NCBI GenBank assembly: GCA_017958745.1
Contig: JAGDCC010000031.1
Span: forward strand, 1 to 33,851
Source of the DNA: a bacterium
GTDB lineage: Bacteria > Patescibacteriota > Dojkabacteria > SC72
Reading direction: 5' to 3'
Length of the DNA: 33,851 nucleotides
The translations under genes and the position numbers were made by a program. The notes under the pieces are model-generated. The model was given only the letters and a program-made list of their open reading frames with translations, made no database searches and was not told the DNA's origin. Below are positions 1-9,000 of the stretch, piece by piece (within the stretch, counting starts at the first letter, position 1; the number at the start of each line of letters is the position of its first letter).

Positions 1-1
1 A

Positions 2-3000
2 ATAACACTAAGTGCAGCAAGTGGTAGAGTCTTAGTGGATAATACAAATAATTTTATAGCCACAGTTAGCTCTGGTGGCTCAGCAACAGTAACAGGAACA
101 TTGTCTGTAGTAAGTAGTGACACAACTAAGGTAACAGTATCTCCAGCAAGTTCTAATATAACCGCAAATACATCTGGGGTCGCAACAACGGAAACAATAA
201 CAGGTATTGCAGAAGGTGATAGTACAATAACAGTAAGTTTTACTCCAGCAGATACAAGCAACTTTAATAGTGCTGTTAATAAGATTTATCCTGTTGTAGT
301 AACAGTTCCAACCTTGGCAGAGAAGATAATAATGGATGATTATGGTGATGATAATTACAATGCTGCGGTAACAGCAATAAATAATAAGTCTGCAAGAGAT
401 TTTAAAACAACAGCCACAACAGATGAGGGATTACATGCAATAGCAGATTATTCCAGTATAAGTAGTACAACATTAGACGGAACAAGTTATTATTTTAGAG
501 GTGCGGCAGATGATAACTGGGTAAGCTTTGCAGGATATCTTTGGAGAGTCGTAAGAATAAATGGAGATGGAAGTGTAAGAATGATTTATAGTGGAACAAC
601 TAGTAACCATACGGGAACAGACACTTGGATTGGTACATCTTCTTATAATGTTGATGGGCTTGATTCAAAATTCGTAGGATATACATACGATACAGATACT
701 GCAAGCACAGTAAAAAGAGAGATAGATGCTTGGTATGAGAACAATCTGAAAGAAGAATATGAAAGTTACCTTGCCGATGAAATCTTCTGTAATGATAAAA
801 GTATTAGTTTAGAAAGGTCTGGAGAGTACGATACAATTTATATGGCAAATGAAAGATTGAGTAATAGTTATGCTCCTACTTTGCAATGCGTAAATCAATC
901 GGATAGATATACATTAAAGGCACAATTTGGAGAAAGTAGTATATCTGGAGTAAGCGGAGCTGGTAATAATATGCTCCGTTATCCAATAGGATTGTTAACA
1001 GCAGATGAAGTATCTCTAGCAGGTGGCTTGTATGGTATGTATAATAATGATTACTATCTCTATACATCCGATGATTCTTTTTGGCTAGGATCTCCATGGC
1101 AATATAGTCCTAATGAGACATATATATATAGTTTTATGTTTTCTGTTGGATATTATTTTGAATATAGTTCTGTCTCGTACCATGGTGATTATAATGATTT
1201 GACAACAAGAGGTATTCGTCCAGTAATAAACCTAAAGCCAAGTGTGGAGTATTATAGTGGTAGTGGTACGGAAAATGATCCATATATAATAAAAGAAATT
1301 CCAACACCAACAATAACATTAAGTGCAACAGAGAATGCAATTCTTCTTGGTGGTACAACATCATTTGTTGCAACAGTAAATAGTGGAACAGTCAGTAGTA
1401 TTCCAGGTACATTAACAGTAAGAAGCTTAGATACAAGTGTAGCAACAGTAAGTCCTGCAAGTAGTAGTGTAACTGCAACAACAAGTGGTGTATCTACATC
1501 CATTACTGTGAATGGAGTTGGAGGAGGAATCAGTCGTATATTATTAGAATTTACACCAACAGATACAGCAACATATGGTGTATCCTCTAAGATATATACG
1601 ATATCTGTAAATCCATGTTTATCAGGAGATACATTAGCAAATTGTTTGATATACGCAGATTATGGAACCAGAAATTATAGTACTGCAACAACGACAATAA
1701 ACAATAAAACAGCAATAGTTTTTAGAGATCCCGCAACAACAGATGAGGGTCTGCATGCAATAGCAGATTACTCAAGTGTAAGTAGTACGACATTAGATGG
1801 AACAAGCTACTATTATAGAGGAGCAGTAGAAGATAACTGGGTAAGTTTTGCAGGATATTTATGGAGAGTAGTAAGAATCAATGGCGATGGTAGTGTAAGA
1901 CTGATTTACAGTGGAACAACAAGTAACCATACAGGAGTTGATACACAAATAGGTACATCTCCTTATAATGTTGATGGGCTTGATTCAAAATTTGTCGGAT
2001 ATATGTATGATACAACTGTAAATAGTACAATAAAGGGAGTTATAGATACTTGGTATGAGAATAACCTTAAGGCAGAATATGAAGGATACCTATCTAATGA
2101 AATATTTTGCAATGATAGAAGTATTGCTGGCTATGATTATACGAATAACTTTTCTTATAATACAGAACACAGATTAATCCAGTACGATTACTATAATCAT
2201 ATATACCCGACTCTACAATGTGAGAATCAATCAGATAGATATACGTTAAAGGTTCAATCAGAATATAGTGGGATTGCTGGAGTAAGTGGAGCAGGTAATA
2301 ATTTACTTGACTATCCAATAGGTTTGTTGACAGCGGATGAAGCAACTTTGTCTGGGGTTAGTATTGTAGGTCATAATTATCACGGTTATCTTTCTACTGG
2401 GCAATTATATTGGACTAGTAGTCCATCATATGGGTCATCATATTCACATGTTTTGTTTGTTTCAACATTTGGTCTAGGAAATAAAGAACCTTTAAGTAAC
2501 AACTATGGAGTTCGTCCTGTTATCAATCTAAAATCAGGCGTAAAGTATGCAAGTGGTAACGGTACAGAAACTAATCCGTATGTAATAGAGTTAGAGCCAA
2601 CGATTTCTTTGAGTGAATATAAAGGTTCTGTCGCGCCAAGTGATACACTAACATTTACTGCGACAGTATACTCAGGAGATACATCTAGTATTCCAGGAAC
2701 GTTTACAGTAAGCAGTAGTGATACAAGTAAAGCAACAGTAAGCCCAGCAACTAGTAGTATAACAGCCATCCCAAGTGGAACATCAGTAACAGTAACAGTT
2801 ACAGGAGTCGCATCTGGAAGTAGCACAATAACAGTGGGCTTTACACCAACAGATACAACAACCTACAGTACACCAGAATCTAGGGTATATACGGTAACTA
2901 CGAGAAATGATTATACAGTTACATTTAATGGGAATGGGGGAACATTTGCAAACAATGCAAATACAAATACTTTAGTATATCCATTAGGTTATTTAACATT

Positions 3001-6000
3001 ATCAAATGATACAGTAACCAAATATTCTCACACATCTAATGTAGATGATACTGGATTAAAAACATCTAATTATGGAAATAACTGGACAAATGCAAATATA
3101 ACGGGAACAGATAGAGGAGATACAACTAAGGCTCATGTAGTAACTATACCAGGAGCAAGATCATTAACTGTGGAAATATATTACAATGGACAAGGAACAT
3201 CTTATGATTGGGTAACAGTCTGGGCAGGAAGTCATCCAGATTATACTGCAGGATCTAACTATACTTCTGGAATATCTGGTGGTACTAGGTTAGGAGGTAG
3301 TCAGAGTGGAAGTTATACAGTAAATGGCAATTCTCTTACAAACATGGGGCATAGTACATTTACAATACATGGAGACACAGTAACGTTTGGATTCAAATCT
3401 AATGCAAGTAATGTTGGACAAGGTTATGGATATTATGCAATTATAACCAACAATGGACCGATAGAATCTGTTACATATACAGGAACATATGAGGAGCCAA
3501 CTAAATCTGGGTATGATTTTGTTGGGTGGTTGTCTTCTGCTGATGGAAATGTATACAACAATTTGAGTGGAGAATCTTTAAGACCAGATGATGATATTAC
3601 GTATACAGCACAATGGGGACATTATGTGGCAATACCTACGAATTCTTATTGCCGTTCTGGATTGTCATATACGGGTAGCAGTCAGATTTTAACTAATGCA
3701 CCAGGGACTGGTTATAGTTTTAGCGGTAATAGTGCAATCGATTCTGGTTATCATATAGTGACAGCTATATTAGATACAGATTATGTATGGGAAGATAATA
3801 CTCGTGACAATAAAGGGATAAGGTGTAATATCTACAAGATATATCCAGTGTTAACTTTGGGTGCTACAAGTGGAAGTGTTGTAGAGGGAAATACATCAAC
3901 ATTTACAGCGATAGTAACAAGTGATGTCGCTTCTGCTGGGACATTGTCTGTTGTTAGTGATTCTACTGATGTTGTGACAGTTTCTCCAACAAGTAGTAGC
4001 ATAACCGCTACTACAGCTGGTACTTCTGTTACAGAGACAATAACTGGTGTGTCTAGAAAGGGTCAGGGTACGATAACTGTAGATTTTATTCCAACAGATA
4101 TTGTTAACTTTTCTCGACCGCAAAAGATGTATTATTCAGCCTTTGTGGAAGGTGTAAACCAATGTTTATCTGGAGATACATTGGCAGATTGTTTAGTTTA
4201 TAATGATTATGGTGGGAGAAATTATAGTAATGCTATAGCAAACATAAATAATAAAGCACCTTCTGATTTTACATCTATTTCTACAACATACGAAGGACTT
4301 AAGGCAATAGAGGATTATTCTAGTGTGAGTGGTACAACATTAGATGGAACAAGCTATTACTACAGGGGAGATATAAGGGATAACTGGGTAAGCTTTGGAG
4401 GTTTCTTATGGAGAGTAGTTAGAATAAACGGAGATGGAAGTGTAAGGCTAATCTATAGTGGAACAAGTAGTAATCATACTGGAACTGGTACGCGAATAGG
4501 AACATCTGCATTCGGTAGTGATTCTAACGATCCAAAGTATGTTGGGTACACGTATGATGACAATGAAGATAGTGTTATAAAGGGAGTGGTTGATACTTGG
4601 TATGAGAGTAATCTTATGGAGAATTATGAAAGTTATTTATCTAATGAAATATTTTGTAATGATAGAAGTGTAGATGATAACAGTTTCGGTGCGTTTAAAA
4701 GAATATTTTACAATAGCGCGCCAAGTCTTGTATGTGTAAACCAAGCTGATAAATATACGTTGAAGTTATCTGGGAATAGCTATGTTTCTGGTATTAACGG
4801 AGCTGGTAACAACTTGCTTAATTATCCAATAGGCCTTCTAACAGCAGATGAGGCTGCGATAGCTGGTAGTGGTAATTACTACGGTTATATCAATGACACT
4901 TATTATTTATATACAGGACAAACATATTGGCTAGGCTCGCCTTCCTATATTTCTTCTTCTTATTTGGGTTCAACGGTGACATCTAGTGGTTACTTAGATG
5001 CTGTTAGTGTTAGTAATACGAGTTATAATATAGGTGTTCGTCCAGTAATAAACCTTAAATCTAGTGTAGAATATTATGGTGGTAGCGGTTCTGAGAATAA
5101 TCCTTATGTTATTAAAGAACTTCCTACTCCAGTATTGACTTTAAGTTCTGCTCAAGGAACAGTTATTCAGGGTAATACAACTACATTCACAGCAACGGTT
5201 GCATCAGGTAGTTCTTCTAATATTCCTGGAACATTGGTAGTGAAAAATACGGATGCAAGTATAGCTACTGTAAGTCCAGCAAGTACAAATGTAACTGCAA
5301 CAGTATCTGGAGTCGCTACAACAATTACTCTTAGTGGTGTTAATATGGGAAGTAGTAAAATAATTGTAGAATTTATACCAACAGATACAACTACATATGC
5401 TGTTTCATCGAAGATTTATAACTTGACTGTTGCTCCATGTACAGCTGGAGATACATTAGCTAATTGCTTGATTTATTCAGACTCTGGGACAAGAAATTAT
5501 AGTGATGCTACAGCAGCCATAAGCAATAAAACTGCAAGGGATTTCAACACGACAGCAACAACAGATGAAGGGTTACATGCCATAGCAGATTACTCAAGTG
5601 TAAGTAGCACAACCTTAGATGGAACAAGCTACTATTATAGAGGAGCAGTAGAAGATAACTGGGTAAGTTTTGCAGGATATCTATGGAGAGTAGTAAGAAT
5701 CAATGGAGATGGTAGTGTTAGAATGATATATAGTGGGACGACTAGTAATCATGCTGGAACAGGTACACAGATAGGAACGTCATCATTTGATGATAGTATT
5801 TATGATCAGAAACATATCAATTATGTACATGATACAGATACGGTTATAAAAGAAAATATTGATACTTGGTATGAGAATAATCTTAAAGATAATTATGAAA
5901 GCTATTTGTCTAATGAAATCTTTTGTAATGATACTAGTATAGGTTCTATTGTTACTGCTGATAGTTATTATTACTTTGGTGCATACTCTAGACTTTATGA

Positions 6001-9000
6001 AAATAAAGCTCCAAGTCTAGTATGTACAAACCAATCAGATAGGTATACGTTAAAGAATATCGGTATCAGTAGTATACAGGGGGTAAGTGGAGATGGTAAT
6101 AATAGACTCAATTATCCAATTGGCTTATTGACAGCAGATGAAGTATCTTTAGCAGGTGGTAAATACAATACATCAAACAATAATTATTATCTTTATTCTG
6201 GGCAGTATTATTGGTTAAGTTCTCCACATAATGTTAGGTATGATTCACAATCTAATACTGCTAATATGTTTTATACATCTACTTATGGGAGTATTTCTTA
6301 TTATGAGTTGCGGGCATCTGGTATCGGTATTAGACCAGTTGTGAATTTAAAGCCATCTATTAAGTATGTTAGTGGTACTGGTACCGTAAGTGATCCATAC
6401 GAGATAGAGAGTATTAATACTTCTACAATGATGTTGAGTGCAACGGAAGGTTCTGTTATGACTGGCAATACAACATCTTTTGTTGCAACTGTAACTTCTG
6501 GTAGTACATCTAATATTTCAGGAACATTACTTGTTAGAAGTGAAGATACTAGTAAAGCAACTGTAAGTCCAGCTAGTAGTAATATAACAGCAACTCCATC
6601 TGGTGTGTCTACAACAATAACTGCTACAGCAGCAGAAGCAGGAGTAAGTAAAATAACTGTATTCTTTATACCTACAGATACTACATACGGAGTTTCATCT
6701 AAGACTTATACTTTAACAGTAGTCCCTTGTACTTCTGGAGATACTTTAGCTAATTGTTTAGTATATGCTGATACAGGAACAAGAAATTACAGTAATGCTG
6801 TAACAGCAATAAATAATAAATCTGCAAGAGATTTCTCTACAACAGCAACAACAGATGAAGGATTACATGCAGCAGCAGATTATTCTAGTATAAGTAGTAC
6901 AACCTTAGATGGAACAAGTTACTATTATAGAGGAAGTGTTCAGGATAACTGGGTAAGTTTTGCAGGCTATTACTGGAGAGTAGTGAGAATAAATGGAGAT
7001 GGTAGTATAAGACTAATCTACAGTGGAACAAGTAGTGATCATGGTGGAAGCTATACAAGCATATCTGATGCATCATTTAGTTCCGCATCTGAAATTTATT
7101 ATATGTCTGGTAGTGCAGATAGTTCAATAAAGAAAGGTCTTGATAGGTGGTATAAGAACAATATTAATACTATTTATGAAAATTATCTATCTAATCAAAT
7201 GTTCTGTTTTGACAAAGAAATAGATAGCATTTCTGGTTATTATACATATTATGGCGCGTATTCAAGATTAGTAACGAACAAAACTCCTAGTCTTGGATGT
7301 CCTAATAAGGAGGATATGTATACGTTAAGGGAGATAGGTCCGAGCATTGTTTTAGGTTCAAATGGAGCTGGTAATAATAAATTAGATTATCCAATAGGTT
7401 TGTTGACTGCGGATGAAGCAGCTTTAGCAGGTGGTGTTTATGATGTTGTTAATAATAGTTTTTACCTCTATGCTGAGAATAGGGATTATTGGCTCGGTTC
7501 ACCTTTTTATAAAAATTCAAATGTTACAACTGGTTTTGAGTTTTATATGAAAGATAGCTCATCTGGAACTGGTGATGCAGGAAAATTATTTGCAACTCAA
7601 AGCTCTGTTTCCCATATTGGTTTTCGTCCAGTAATTAATTTAAAAGCTAGTGTCAAGTATAATGGTGGTATAGGAACAGAAAGTGACCCATATGTAGTAA
7701 AACAAGAGCCTGCATTATTGTTGAGCTCCTCTATTGGTGGTGTGTATCCAAATGATACAACAACTTTTACTGCGAAAGTCTATTCAGGCGGAGAATCTGA
7801 TATCTCTGGTTTATTAACAGTAAGTAGTAGTGATACAAGTAAAGCAACTGTAACACCAGCGAGTAGCAATGTGACAGCAATACCAGGAGGAACGGAGGTT
7901 ACAATAACAATAACAGGAGTGGCATTAGGAAGTAGTACAATAACTGTAACCTTTACACCTACTGATACAAACTATGATGCAGTTTCTAAGATATACACAG
8001 TAACAACGAGAAATAATTATACGATAGACTTTGATGCGAATGGAGGAACATTTACTAATAGTAATACTACAAACACAATAGTGTATCCGACAGATTACTT
8101 AACGATATCACAAAGTAATGTAACTAAGTATTCTCATACGTCTAATGTAGATGATACAGGGTTACGAACATCTAATTTTGGAAATAACTGGACAAATGCA
8201 AATATAACGGGAACAGACAGAGGGGATACTAGCAAAGCTCATGTAGTAACAATATCAGGAGCGAGTTTCTTGACAGTAGATATTTATTACAGTGGTGATG
8301 ATGGTGACTGGGCAACAATATGGGCTGGGAGTCATCCAGATTACACAGCCGCGAATAATTATACTTCTAGTATAATTGGTGGAGCTCAGCTTGGAGGATA
8401 TCAAGGTGGGTCTTATACAGTGAATGGTAATTCCTTAACAAGTATGGGATATAGTCAATTCATAATAAGTGGTGATACTGTAACATTTGGGTTTAAATCT
8501 GATTCAAGCGGAGGATGGTATGGGTATTATGCTGTTATAACAGGAACATTTGAATCCATTACATATACTGGTACATATGAAGAACCAACAAAAGCAGGAT
8601 ATGAATTTCTTGGTTGGTTATCTTCTGAAGATGGAAACATATATCATGACATAAGTGGAGAATCCTTAAGACCAGATGAAGATGTTACATACACGGCACA
8701 ATGGGGACATTATATAGCAATTCCAACTGCAACTAATTACTGTAAATCAGGTTTAGCATATACAGGTAGTAGTCAAATCCTAACTAATACACCCGCAACT
8801 GGTTACACATTTAGTGGTAATACAGGAATTAATGCAGGTAGTTATGAAGTAACTGCTAGTTTAGATACGGATTATGTATGGATAGATGATAGCAGAGGAA
8901 CTAAGACATTTAGTTGTAGTATAGGTAAGGTAACTCCGACAATATCATTAAGTTCAACATCTGGTGGAGTCGAAGTTGGTAGCACAAGTACATTTACAGC

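Noticed and set aside
35-37. GTG at 35 as the start of the giant gene
   Set aside because: The 11 codons before it are open and complete the start of an Ig-like domain seen in the other copies, so the gene begins outside the window.
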